A stretch of DNA of 64,000 bases from an uncultured Bacilli bacterium. GTDB lineage: Bacteria > Bacillota_I > Bacilli_A > RF39 > UBA660. Below the pieces are notes generated by a model. That model was not told the DNA's origin and did no database searches. It saw only the letters and a list, made by a program, of their open reading frames with translations. Position numbers and translations under genes: made by a program. Every line of letters starts with the position of its first letter. Position 1 is the first letter of the stretch. The stretch lies in assembly GCA_947589105.1 (NCBI GenBank), contig CANQBL010000003.1, forward strand, positions 1 to 64,000, in the 5' to 3' direction. Below are positions 1 through 9,368 of the stretch, piece after piece.

Positions 1-41
1 AAAACATTTACATATATTTACTAATATTATATAATTTATTT

Positions 42-126
42 AGAGAGAGCAACCTACTAGGCTAGTTTGCTTTCCTGTTGGAAAATAGGGAAAAGCACTA
101 CCCCCTTGGGATAGTGCTTTTCTTTT
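42..126 (+). ncRNA. candidate small RNA (about 85 nt), possible antitoxin of a type I TA module
   Basis: -35 TTTACA (7-12), 17-nt spacer, -10 TATAAT (30-35); 5' hairpin GAGAGCAA...UUUGCUUUC; intrinsic terminator GAAAAGCACTA/TAGTGCTTTTC followed by TTTT. Confidence 0.55.
90..126. terminator. bidirectional intrinsic terminator
   Basis: perfect 11-bp stem gaaaagcacta/tagtgcttttc; T-run on + side, A-rich flank on the other. Confidence 0.85.
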
Positions 127-210
127 ATATTTTATATATTAATAATAATATTAAAATTAATAAAAGGATGATTATTACTTTAAGAAAGGTTATTTTTTTT
201 TCATAAGCAT
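125..210 (-). CDS. candidate short hydrophobic type I toxin-like peptide, needs -1 shift at A9: MLMKKK-ITFLKVIIILLLILILLLIYKI
   Basis: SD AGAAGGGTGGTG then ATGCTTATG-A9-TAA; the -1 frame after the A-run reads a charged N-terminus and hydrophobic stretch, ending directly before the terminator. Confidence 0.4.
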
Positions 211-323
211 CACCACCCTTCTTTTTAAAGAAAAAGTGGAAAGCTACTAGCCCAATTTATAGGTCCTCTCACTTTAATTATTCTACTTTTATTTTAAAAA
301 CACCCAGAAATTTTGAAGAAACT

Positions 324-349
324 AAAAAAAATCTATTTCTAGATTTTTT
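324..349 (-). terminator. intrinsic terminator after the SipW-type protein gene
   Basis: AAAAAATCT-agaaat-AGATTTTTTTT on minus strand. Confidence 0.7.
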
Positions 350-971
350 ATTCATTGGTTGCTTGAGTAAAGTTTAAAGTTACATTATATGTCATAGTAG
401 CTGTACCACCTTCTAATTTTGGTTGTTCATTTTTACCAGAATCAAGCCAGCCTTGGGCTATTACTAAATAAACAGATTCTTGTGGTTTTAATATTAAATT
501 TTTAGAAGGAATCTCATCATCACTACAAAAATACCCTTCGCAAATTCTCTCATCATAGTTATCTTCTTCTTGAGAATATTTTCTAATATCATAATAAGCC
601 TCTAGAAAATTGTCATCAAGATATATATCGTTTCCAATAGAAGAATCTTTATATTTTTTATTATTATTTGAACTAACTGTTGTTAATTTAGCAGGTATTG
701 TACCATTATTTGTTACTTTAATTATAAATCCTGCAGCATCTGTTGGTTTTGAAAATTCACTTGTTGTTGTAACTGTGTTATCATTAACTTGACAATTACC
801 CGTTGCTCCAATAAATTGCGTATTTTCACAAGTCATTGTTATATCAAAAGACCCGCTTGCGGTTGCAGTACCCTCTACTTTTAATGTTTCTGAAAATATT
901 GCATATCCTACTGCTACACATAATATTAATGCTATTACTCCTATTATTATTTTATTTTTTTTACTTCTCAT
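348..971 (-). CDS. SipW-dependent-type signal peptide-containing secreted protein (TasA/camelysin-like)
   Basis: N-terminus MRSKKNKIIIGVIALILCVAVGYAIFSETLKVEGTATASG; paralogous to 20144..20866. Confidence 0.7.
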   Translation of the reverse strand: MRSKKNKIIIGVIALILCVAVGYAIFSETLKVEGTATASGSFDITMTCENTQFIGATGNCQVNDNTVTTTSEFSKPTDAAGFIIKVTNNGTIPAKLTTVSSNNNKKYKDSSIGNDIYLDDNFLEAYYDIRKYSQEEDNYDERICEGYFCSDDEIPSKNLILKPQESVYLVIAQGWLDSGKNEQPKLEGGTATMTYNVTLNFTQATNE

Positions 972-1065
972 TTTTTACCTCTTTTTTTATTTTACAAATA
1001 TATTATAACAAATTTTTAGTTATATATACTTTTTTTAAAATTTTTATGTAAAGTATTTGTACATA

Positions 1066-2238
1066 TTAATACAAATAACTTAGATCAACGTTACCATTTA
1101 TACCAGGCACGCTACCTTTAGAAGTATATTGCCACATTGAATAAGCACCATCATACTTACAAGTACTATTATATTCCGCAACCCAATCAACATGTGATTT
1201 TGCAATATCTCCTAGTCTATTCATGGCATACCACCTACCTGAATATACCTTTACCTTATACTTATATAAAACATGTGAACTAACACTATTTATATATAAC
1301 TGAACCATTTCATCATACATACTCTTAGAAATATTATTAGAACTATCATTTTTTGTACTCCACTGCTCAATATCATAATATATACCAAGAGTAGGTTCCA
1401 AATTATATTTATCTATCATTTCATTTGTAAAATCACTTTCTATTTTAGATCCATTTAAAGTTGTTGAATAACTAAATAAATATATTCCATAAGCTATGCC
1501 CAGTCTTTTTAATTCACTTATGTTTTTCTCGAACATTTTATCTAAGGTTTTGTAATATCCAAGTCTTAATATAACCCCATAACAATCACTTTCTCTTACA
1601 AATTTTTCCCAATTGATTATTCCTTGATAATAACTTACGTCAACCACCTTTACTTTTTCTTTTCTTATATTTTTTTCTTCTTCATTATAATATGTATTAA
1701 CTTTTATATCTTGATTTTGTTCTAATTCAAGAGTTTTATCACTTTCTATTTTATTTTCTATAGAATCATCTAAACTATCATTATCACTTTCTATACTATT
1801 TTCTATAGAATCATCTAAACTATCATTATCTCTTTCTATACTATTTTCTATAGAATCATCTAAACTATCATTATTATTTTCATAATTAGAATCCTGTAAC
1901 TTTGTTATAGAATCAATTTCTTCACTTTTTTTATCATCTTTAATTTCATTATTTTGTTCAATAATAGAATTAATATTTACTACTGATTCATCTTCAAAAG
2001 AAATAATATCTTCCTTAATAGTTTCTTTTTCTTGTAATATGTTTTTAAAATTTGATTCATTTGATATTTCAATAAAATTATCATAGTAATCATCATGATT
2101 AACTAATGGAACAACACTAACATAATAATCTTTTTTTACCTCATATGTTACTTTACTTATATTTTTACTTTCTTTTTCAACTTTATTACACCCACTAAAA
2201 CATAAAATTATTAATAATAAAAATACAAATTTCTTCAT
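1066..2238 (-). CDS. GH25 family lysozyme-like lipoprotein with Asp/Ser-rich linker repeats
   Basis: lipobox-like LCFSGC; C-terminal GH25 motifs VDVSYYQGIINWEKF, GVILRLGYYKT, YYDIEQW. Confidence 0.85.
   Translation of the reverse strand: MKKFVFLLLIILCFSGCNKVEKESKNISKVTYEVKKDYYVSVVPLVNHDDYYDNFIEISNESNFKNILQEKETIKEDIISFEDESVVNINSIIEQNNEIKDDKKSEEIDSITKLQDSNYENNNDSLDDSIENSIERDNDSLDDSIENSIESDNDSLDDSIENKIESDKTLELEQNQDIKVNTYYNEEEKNIRKEKVKVVDVSYYQGIINWEKFVRESDCYGVILRLGYYKTLDKMFEKNISELKRLGIAYGIYLFSYSTTLNGSKIESDFTNEMIDKYNLEPTLGIYYDIEQWSTKNDSSNNISKSMYDEMVQLYINSVSSHVLYKYKVKVYSGRWYAMNRLGDIAKSHVDWVAEYNSTCKYDGAYSMWQYTSKGSVPGINGNVDLSYLY
1738..1875 (-). repeat. three 45-bp coding tandem repeats (DSLDDSIENSIExDN)
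   Basis: tandem tctatagaatcatctaaactatcattatc units. Confidence 0.9.
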
Positions 2239-2294
2239 TTTTTTCTCCTTTCACTTTAATTATTATCTTCTTATAATAAAAACCCTCGAAAAAT

Positions 2295-2328
2295 AAAAAA
2301 AATTAGATAATTTTATCTAATCTTTTTT
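2295..2328 (-). terminator. intrinsic terminator at uvrC 3' end
   Basis: ATTAGATA/TATCTAAT stem with T-run. Confidence 0.7.
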
Positions 2329-4083
2329 GTAAGCTTTTAAAAATTCATATAATTCTTGTGCTACTTTATCAGGTAAATTTTGACTTAATTCTTCTAATGA
2401 TAAACTTTTAAGTTTTGTTATGGTTTTATATTTTTTTAATAAATCTTTTTTTCTTTTTGGACCAATACCACTAACTTTATCTAAAATACTTGATAAACTA
2501 CCCTTACTTCTAATATTCCTATGATACGAAATAGTATATCTATGTACTTCGTCTTGAATTCTAGTTAAAAGATGAAATACATCAGACGTTTTATCTATTT
2601 TAAATTCCCCTTCTTGACTTATAAGAGCGGTTGTAGCATGTTTATCGTTTTTCTTAAGACCAAATACTGGTATATCTAGGTAAAGACTATCTAGAATTTC
2701 TTTTGCAGCATTAACTTGAATTATTCCTCCATCTACCAATATTAAATCTGGTTTTTCTAATTTATCATGTAATACCCTATAATACCTTCTATAAATTACT
2801 TCTTGCATAGTATGATAATCATCTTTTGAATTAGAATTAATTTTATATTTACGGTATTCTTTTTTATCTGGTTTTCCATTTTTAAAAACAACCATTCCAC
2901 TAACAGTAAACGTACCAAATAAATGGGCATTATCAAAAATTTCTATTCTCTTAAGTCCTTTAATTCCAATTATTTTTCCTAGATTTTCATTAGCTTCAAA
3001 CGTTCTTTTTTCATCCCTTACAATAAGTTCAAATTTTTCGTTTAAAACAACCTTAGCATTATCATAAGCCATATCAACTAAACTTTTTTTAAGTCCCTTT
3101 TGCGGAACTAATACTTTCGTTGCTATTACTTTTTCTAGTAATTCTTTATTAAAATCCTTACTTACTAATACTTCTTTAGGAACCTCATTTTTATCATAAA
3201 AGCTAGTTACAAAATAAGAAAGAGTATCTATTACATCATCAATTAATGGAAAAACTTCCCCATCTCTTTTGTTTATTCTTCCATCTCTTAAATGCAAAAC
3301 CTGAAACGATATATAATCGTTTTTAACATAATAATTAATAACATCCCTTGTTACATTATCATTTAAACTAATCTTTTGTTTTTCTAAAACTTTATCTATG
3401 TACTCTAACATTTCTTTATATTCAATTGCACGTTCAAAATTAAGGCTTAAAGAGGCCTCTTGCATTAAAGCATTTATTTTTTTTCTAACCTCATCATAGT
3501 TACCCTTTAAAAAACTAGTGACTTCTGCTACCATCTGATTAATGGTTTTTTTATCAACTTTTTTTTCACAATAACCAAGACATTGACCTATGTGATAATA
3601 TAGACAAACTTTTTTTTCCATAGTATGACATTTTCTAAAAGGATATATTCTATTTAATAATTGAACGGTTTTACGTGCGGCATTTGCATTAGGATAAGGT
3701 CCAAATAATTTTCCTTTATAATTTTTTATTTTTCTTGGTCTTGATATTATTAACCTAGGATATGTTTCATTTGTAATTTCAATATATGGATAAGTTTTAT
3801 TATCTTTAAGTAAAATATTATACTTTGGAGAATATTTTTTTATTAAGTTTATTTCAAGAAGTAAGGACTCTACTTCACTTTCAGTTACTATGTATTCAAA
3901 ATCATCAATGTTTTGTACTAAGGCTTTAGTTTTACCGGTATGCTCACGATTAAAATATGAAGAAACCCTTCTTTTAAGATTTTTAGCTTTACCAACATAT
4001 ATAATTTTACCTGTATCATCTTTCATTAAATAGCAACCAGGTTCAGTGGTTAACAATTTAAGTTTTTCACTAATCTTGTCCAT
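2317..4083 (-). CDS. uvrC: excinuclease ABC subunit C
   Basis: GIY-YIG-like N-terminus (PGCYLMKDDTGKIIYVGKAKNLKRRV), UvrC RNase H-like and HhH C-terminus. Confidence 0.97.
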   Translation of the reverse strand: MDKISEKLKLLTTEPGCYLMKDDTGKIIYVGKAKNLKRRVSSYFNREHTGKTKALVQNIDDFEYIVTESEVESLLLEINLIKKYSPKYNILLKDNKTYPYIEITNETYPRLIISRPRKIKNYKGKLFGPYPNANAARKTVQLLNRIYPFRKCHTMEKKVCLYYHIGQCLGYCEKKVDKKTINQMVAEVTSFLKGNYDEVRKKINALMQEASLSLNFERAIEYKEMLEYIDKVLEKQKISLNDNVTRDVINYYVKNDYISFQVLHLRDGRINKRDGEVFPLIDDVIDTLSYFVTSFYDKNEVPKEVLVSKDFNKELLEKVIATKVLVPQKGLKKSLVDMAYDNAKVVLNEKFELIVRDEKRTFEANENLGKIIGIKGLKRIEIFDNAHLFGTFTVSGMVVFKNGKPDKKEYRKYKINSNSKDDYHTMQEVIYRRYYRVLHDKLEKPDLILVDGGIIQVNAAKEILDSLYLDIPVFGLKKNDKHATTALISQEGEFKIDKTSDVFHLLTRIQDEVHRYTISYHRNIRSKGSLSSILDKVSGIGPKRKKDLLKKYKTITKLKSLSLEELSQNLPDKVAQELYEFLKAYKKD

Positions 4084-4204
4084 AACAAATCACCTTCTAT
4101 TATTATAACACATTAAAGCATACAATAATTATTGATGTTTATTTAATTAAAAAACAAGACCAAATTGAGTCTTGTTTTTAATATAATTATATTTTTTTAA
4201 ACTT

Positions 4205-5602
4205 TTAATCATTTATTTTTTCGATTCGAACAACATTTTTGGTTTGTAAATAATTTAAAACAACTTTTTTATCATTAAAAGGAATTCTTTTGTTATCTTT
4301 TACTATCATAACTTCTTCATGACCCTTACCTAATATAAGCAAAGCATCTCCAGTTTTAAGTAAATCAATTCCCTTAATTATTGCTTTTTTTCTATCTAAT
4401 TCAACTTCATAATTAGAGTTTACTAATCCTTTTAACATATCATCTACAATTTGATTAGGATTTTCATTATGAGTATCATCACAAGTAATAATAGCATAAT
4501 CACATAAATCTGTAACTATTTTTGTCATAATGGGTCTTTTTGTTCTATCTCTATCACCGGTACATCCAAATACCGTATATAAATGTCCATCACAAACTTC
4601 TTTTATTGTACTTATTACGTTTTCCACCGCATCAGGGGTATGTGCATAATCCACTATTATACGGTTATTTTTATACTCAATCATATCCATTCTTCCTGAT
4701 GGCGCATTAACAAGTGTTAATACATCACTAATACTTGAGTAAGTAAGTCCTAGCTCATATAAAATAATAATAACAGTTAGTACGTTATATATGTTATATT
4801 TTCCAATTAAAGGAACCTTTATATTTTGTTTTACTCCATTTGAACAAAACGTAAAACTAGTTCCCATAATACTCATTTGATAATCAGTTATTTTGTAGTC
4901 CCCACCAGTAAAACCATACGTAATATTAGTGTTATAGTTAAATAAAAATAAATTTTTATTTGCATCATCATAATTTATTATAGCTTTTCCGCCAGGTTTG
5001 ATTTGATTAAATAGCTTTTGCTTACATTTAGCATAATTTTCCATTGTTTTGTGAATATTTAAATGATCTTGTGTTAAATTTGTAAAAATAGCAAATTCAA
5101 ACGGAACGTTTTCTAACCTTCTATGTAAAAGTCCTTCACTAGAAGCTTCAATAACTGCATATCTATATCCATTATCATAAGCATTAATTAACATATCATA
5201 TATCTCGGTTACTTCTGGAGTGGTATTTGGTAAATCCGATACCTTTGATTGCATGTAATAACCTATGGTACCAATATAACAACACTTTTTATCTGATTTA
5301 TTTAAAGCATCATAAATTAAATATGCACTAGTCGTTTTTCCATTAGTACCAGTAATACCAATTATGTGCATTTGTTCTAAGTATTTATTATAATTACTAC
5401 TTAAATAATTATTCAAATACTCCCTAGTATCAGGAACTATTTCATAATCAATACAATACTCCCCTTCTTCTGCAATTATTTTTGAAGCTCCATTTTCAAT
5501 TGCTTTAGGTATAAAATCATGTCCATCACCTACAATACCACGAAGAGCAACAAAAATATCACCAGGTTTTACCTTTCTAGAATCAGTTTTTATATTAATC
5601 AT
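4205..5602 (-). CDS. murE: UDP-N-acetylmuramyl tripeptide synthase (MurE)
   Basis: ITGTNGKTT ATP motif, NLTQDHLN, FGCTGDRDRTKRPIM; substrate motif atypical (DDTH). Confidence 0.9.
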   Translation of the reverse strand: MINIKTDSRKVKPGDIFVALRGIVGDGHDFIPKAIENGASKIIAEEGEYCIDYEIVPDTREYLNNYLSSNYNKYLEQMHIIGITGTNGKTTSAYLIYDALNKSDKKCCYIGTIGYYMQSKVSDLPNTTPEVTEIYDMLINAYDNGYRYAVIEASSEGLLHRRLENVPFEFAIFTNLTQDHLNIHKTMENYAKCKQKLFNQIKPGGKAIINYDDANKNLFLFNYNTNITYGFTGGDYKITDYQMSIMGTSFTFCSNGVKQNIKVPLIGKYNIYNVLTVIIILYELGLTYSSISDVLTLVNAPSGRMDMIEYKNNRIIVDYAHTPDAVENVISTIKEVCDGHLYTVFGCTGDRDRTKRPIMTKIVTDLCDYAIITCDDTHNENPNQIVDDMLKGLVNSNYEVELDRKKAIIKGIDLLKTGDALLILGKGHEEVMIVKDNKRIPFNDKKVVLNYLQTKNVVRIEKIND

Positions 5603-5682
5603 TTACATCACCATTTTCTCTTGTATACATTATATAATATATTTGAAAAACGAGCAATAATGATTTATAATGTTTTTGGTGA

Positions 5683-6252
5683 TTGATAAAAGTGTTTACA
5701 ATAAAAGAAAACGCAAAAAATGAATTAATTATAAATAAATCAAAATTTATAACGCTAATATATAAAGTAAACTCAAAAATAGAAGTTACAAAAATTTTAA
5801 AAGAAACAAAAAATATGTATAAAGATGCTACCCATTATTGTTACGGTTATATAATTGGAAAAAATAAAAGATTTACTGATAATGGCGAACCCTCTCATAC
5901 CGCAGGTATGCCTATTTTAAACGTTTTAGAAAATAAAGAGTTAACTAATGTTTTAGCCATCGTTGTAAGGTATTTTGGGGGTATAAAATTAGGTGCTGGG
6001 GGTCTTACAAGAGCTTATTCTAATTCAGTTAGCTTAGCTATTAAAGAAGATAATATAATTCCGTTTAAAAAAACATTAAAAATAAAAATAGAATTTAAGT
6101 ATGAAGTAATAAATGAAGTTAATTATATTTTAAAGGATTTTAATATCACGTATAAAGAGTTTAATGATAACATAATTTATGAATTTGAATACGAAGAAAA
6201 TAAATATCCTCTAAATTTAGACGCATACATTCTAAAAAAAACCGATGTTTAA
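5683..6252 (+). CDS. YigZ/IMPACT family protein
   Basis: DATHYCYGYIIGKNKRFTDNGEPSHTAGMPIL...VRYFGGIKLGAGGL; TTG or GTG start. Confidence 0.9.
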   Translation: MIKVFTIKENAKNELIINKSKFITLIYKVNSKIEVTKILKETKNMYKDATHYCYGYIIGKNKRFTDNGEPSHTAGMPILNVLENKELTNVLAIVVRYFGGIKLGAGGLTRAYSNSVSLAIKEDNIIPFKKTLKIKIEFKYEVINEVNYILKDFNITYKEFNDNIIYEFEYEENKYPLNLDAYILKKTDV

Positions 6253-6264
6253 TCGGTTTTTTAA
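6236..6264. terminator. bidirectional terminator between convergent genes
   Basis: AAAACCGAT-gttta-ATCGGTTTT overlapping both stop codons. Confidence 0.8.
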
Positions 6265-6677
6265 TCTGTACATAACTGTTTTGATGTTCCAATATTTTTT
6301 TGCTCTTCACATCCACAATCATTATATGTAGTACTATCATCAATTTTTATATAATACTTTATTTTAAGTTTGTTATTTAAACATTGTGTTTTTGTTACTT
6401 CTTTTGAAATAAGATCTGGATATTTATTTGTATCAAAGTCAGTATAATTATCACTTATTAAAGTACTAACAGATACATTATCTCCAATTTCTATTTGTTT
6501 TTCAGCATTATATTCTTTAGCACCCGTTAAAATGCTACTTATAATGTTTTTTCTATTTTTTTCTTCTTGTTTTTTTCTTAAAGTATTAACTGAAACCGTG
6601 CTAATTGATAATAAAATTCCTAAAATTACTATTACTGCTAATAATTCAATAAGTGTAAAACCTCTATTTTTTTTCAT
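6261..6677 (-). CDS. type IV prepilin-like (pseudopilin) protein
   Basis: MKKNRGFTLIELLAVIVILGILLSIS class III signal. Confidence 0.85.
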   Translation of the reverse strand: MKKNRGFTLIELLAVIVILGILLSISTVSVNTLRKKQEEKNRKNIISSILTGAKEYNAEKQIEIGDNVSVSTLISDNYTDFDTNKYPDLISKEVTKTQCLNNKLKIKYYIKIDDSTTYNDCGCEEQKNIGTSKQLCTD

Positions 6678-6678
6678 A

Positions 6679-6975
6679 TTACATCACCCATTTTTTTAAC
6701 TCTTCTTTACTCATAAAGCCAGTTTTTCTTCTTACTTCTTTTGCGTTTTCAAATATTATAAGAGTTGGTATGGAAAATATATTATATTTACTTGATAAGT
6801 TGGGAGCTTTATCAACATCTATCTTAATAATTTCAATTTCTTCTTCTTTATCATATTTTTCTATTACCTCTGAAAGCATTTTGCAAGGTCCACACCATGT
6901 TGCATAAAAATCAACTAATATTTTATCTTTCTTTAACTCTTCATCGAAATTTTCTTCAGTTACATATTTTATCAT
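6679..6975 (-). CDS. trxA: thioredoxin family protein
   Basis: FYATWCGPCKML active site. Confidence 0.9.
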   Translation of the reverse strand: MIKYVTEENFDEELKKDKILVDFYATWCGPCKMLSEVIEKYDKEEEIEIIKIDVDKAPNLSSKYNIFSIPTLIIFENAKEVRRKTGFMSKEELKKWVM

Positions 6976-7138
6976 TTTTACCTCCGGTTTTTATAATAAT
7001 ACCATAATCATATTATATATTATTTTAAATAAAAAATACATATTTATACAAAATTAAACTTTTATTTTACACTAATTTCAAGCTGTTTATTTTAAATCAA
7101 TTATTTTTATGCTAGAATATTTATAGGAAGTGATAATA

Positions 7139-8080
7139 ATGGTAGTAGTATATAAAATAAGTGATAACACAAAAGAAAAAATGATTGATTATTACCAAGA
7201 TAAAAAAAGAGAGAAAACCCCTGATTATGCAATATTTCAAGCAGAAGAAGGTGGTACTATAATTACTCTTTACGAATCAGGTAAAGTAATGTTTCAAGGA
7301 ATAAGTGCTGATGTCGATGCTAATATGTGGAAAGATATAGAAGCGCATTTAAATAATGGAAAATTACCTATTGAAACTAAGAAAAAGGAAAAAGAAAAAA
7401 AAGATGATAAAGAACTTTATGAACAAAGAAAAACTTACTACTACATAAATTCTATAGGTTCAGATGAAGTTGGAACAGGAGATTACTTTGGACCAATAGT
7501 TGTAACAGCTACTTTTGTATCTAAAGATGATATACCTTTTTTAGAGGAATTAGGAGTTAAGGATTCAAAAAAATTAACTGATGATAAAATTTTACAAATA
7601 GTTCCAAAAATAATTAAAAAAATACCTTATGAAACAATCATATACACTAATAATGAATATAATAATGCATTAGATAATAACATGAATAAGATAAAGGCTA
7701 TTTTACATAATAAAGCCTTATTAGGTTTAATGAAAAAGGATAATTATAACTATGATAAAGTTGTAATAGATCAATTCTGTTTTCCACGAAACTATTTTGG
7801 TTATTTAAAAGAAAGTAATAATGTTTTTAGAAAAATAACGTTTACAACTAAAGCCGAGGATAAATGCTTATCTGTTGCATGTGGTTCTTTAATAAGTAGA
7901 TATGTATTTATTAAAGAAATGGATAAATTATCTAAAATGCTTGGTAAAAAAGTCCCTAAGGGATCTGGAATACAAGTTGATTGTTTTGGTAAAGAATTAG
8001 TGAAAACCCAAGGTAAGGAAATTTTAAGAAAAATTGCTAAGTTAAATTTTAAAAACACAGATAAAATATTAAAAAGCTAA
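7139..8080 (+). CDS. rnhC: ribonuclease HIII
   Basis: SIGSDEVGTGDYFGPIVV and N-terminal TBP-like domain; ATG at 7139 preferred over GTG 7130. Confidence 0.95.
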   Translation: MVVVYKISDNTKEKMIDYYQDKKREKTPDYAIFQAEEGGTIITLYESGKVMFQGISADVDANMWKDIEAHLNNGKLPIETKKKEKEKKDDKELYEQRKTYYYINSIGSDEVGTGDYFGPIVVTATFVSKDDIPFLEELGVKDSKKLTDDKILQIVPKIIKKIPYETIIYTNNEYNNALDNNMNKIKAILHNKALLGLMKKDNYNYDKVVIDQFCFPRNYFGYLKESNNVFRKITFTTKAEDKCLSVACGSLISRYVFIKEMDKLSKMLGKKVPKGSGIQVDCFGKELVKTQGKEILRKIAKLNFKNTDKILKS

Positions 8081-8125
8081 ATATTGACTTAAACTTATTA
8101 AGTAACTTCAATATTTAGTTTTTTT
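8077..8125. terminator. bidirectional terminator
   Basis: CTAAATATTGA...TCAATATTTAG stem between convergent genes. Confidence 0.7.
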
Positions 8126-9353
8126 TTACTTTTCCATGCTCTACTTTTATCCAAGAAACTTCTTTACTTGTTAAAGCCTTTATTGCGCAAAATAAATAAG
8201 TAATCATAAAAATCGGATTATAAAATAATACTTTTATCCTAGTTTTTATGTTTAAATCTATTTTCTTACCTTCTAAAATAAGCATTACAAAAGTAATAAC
8301 AATAAGTAGAAAATATATAACTACTAAAAAAATTATTAATTCATAAAAATTATTTATCCATTTAGCATCCTTATTAAGAAAATTATACAAAGTAAAAAAT
8401 ATTAATGATAAAAGCCATAAAATAAGACCTATAACCATAAATATATAAGGGGTAATACCAAATGCTCCATCTAATTTTGAACCATTATTTGGATTATTAA
8501 AATCTATTTCTTTAAACATTTTTTTAGCATATAATCTTCTAACATCAAAAAATCCCCTTATCCATCTTATTCTTTGATTTACAGTATCTTTAAACTTTAA
8601 AGGCTGTTCATCATAAAAAACAGAATTTTTATTATAATACGTTGTTAAATTATTAAAGGTTGCATACAAACTTAATTCATAATCTTCGGTTAATGTATAA
8701 AACGGATAACCCTTCCATTTTTCAATTAAATATCCTCTAATAAAAAAACCAGTTCCAGAAAAAGTTATGTTTCTAGTTTCGTTACTTTTTTTATCATTAA
8801 AAACAGTATTTACAAGGGAAAATGTAAGAGCTGATGCCGCTGCTACAACACTTTCATTTCCGTTTTTACAATTACGATAACCTGAGGCTAAATCATAACC
8901 TTTATCAAAAACAGGAATCATGTTTTTAAAATAGTTTTTATCTAAAACGTTATCAGCATCAAATATAAAATAAGCATCATACTTCTTATTGCAAGATAAA
9001 ATATACTTTATAACCTCATCAAGAGCATATCCTTTTCTTTTTAAATTAAGCTTTTTACGAATAAAAACGTTTGCATTATATTTCTTACAAATACTAACTG
9101 ATTCATCCTTAGAAGATTCAACTACTACATAAACATCTTTCATATCAATCTTATAAGTTTGATTTTTAATACTTTTTAAAAGTTCCCCTATAACTTTTGA
9201 TTCATAACGTGCCGGAATAAGTACACAAAAATTGTGAGAGTTTTTTCTTTTTATAGGTTTATTTTTATTCTTCTTTGCAAGAATATTTATTATAACTGAA
9301 GTTATAATACCTATAAAAATAAATGTTAAACTTATTGTTCTTAATACTATCAT
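8115..9353 (-). CDS. glycosyltransferase family 2 membrane protein
   Basis: LIPARYESKVIGELLKSIKNQTY, DADN, QRIRWIRG, C-terminal TM helices. Confidence 0.88.
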   Translation of the reverse strand: MIVLRTISLTFIFIGIITSVIINILAKKNKNKPIKRKNSHNFCVLIPARYESKVIGELLKSIKNQTYKIDMKDVYVVVESSKDESVSICKKYNANVFIRKKLNLKRKGYALDEVIKYILSCNKKYDAYFIFDADNVLDKNYFKNMIPVFDKGYDLASGYRNCKNGNESVVAAASALTFSLVNTVFNDKKSNETRNITFSGTGFFIRGYLIEKWKGYPFYTLTEDYELSLYATFNNLTTYYNKNSVFYDEQPLKFKDTVNQRIRWIRGFFDVRRLYAKKMFKEIDFNNPNNGSKLDGAFGITPYIFMVIGLILWLLSLIFFTLYNFLNKDAKWINNFYELIIFLVVIYFLLIVITFVMLILEGKKIDLNIKTRIKVLFYNPIFMITYLFCAIKALTSKEVSWIKVEHGKVKKN

Positions 9354-9368
9354 ATTTATTTTTTTCCT

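Noticed and set aside
610-1051. + strand ORFs 610..792 and 836..1051
   Set aside because: Low-complexity shadows of the SipW-type gene on the other strand.
1738-1875. Short regular repeats considered as CRISPR
   Set aside because: Repeats are contiguous, in frame and coding; no spacers or cas genes.
7801-8058. minus-strand 85-aa ORF
   Set aside because: Antisense to rnhC with no independent support.
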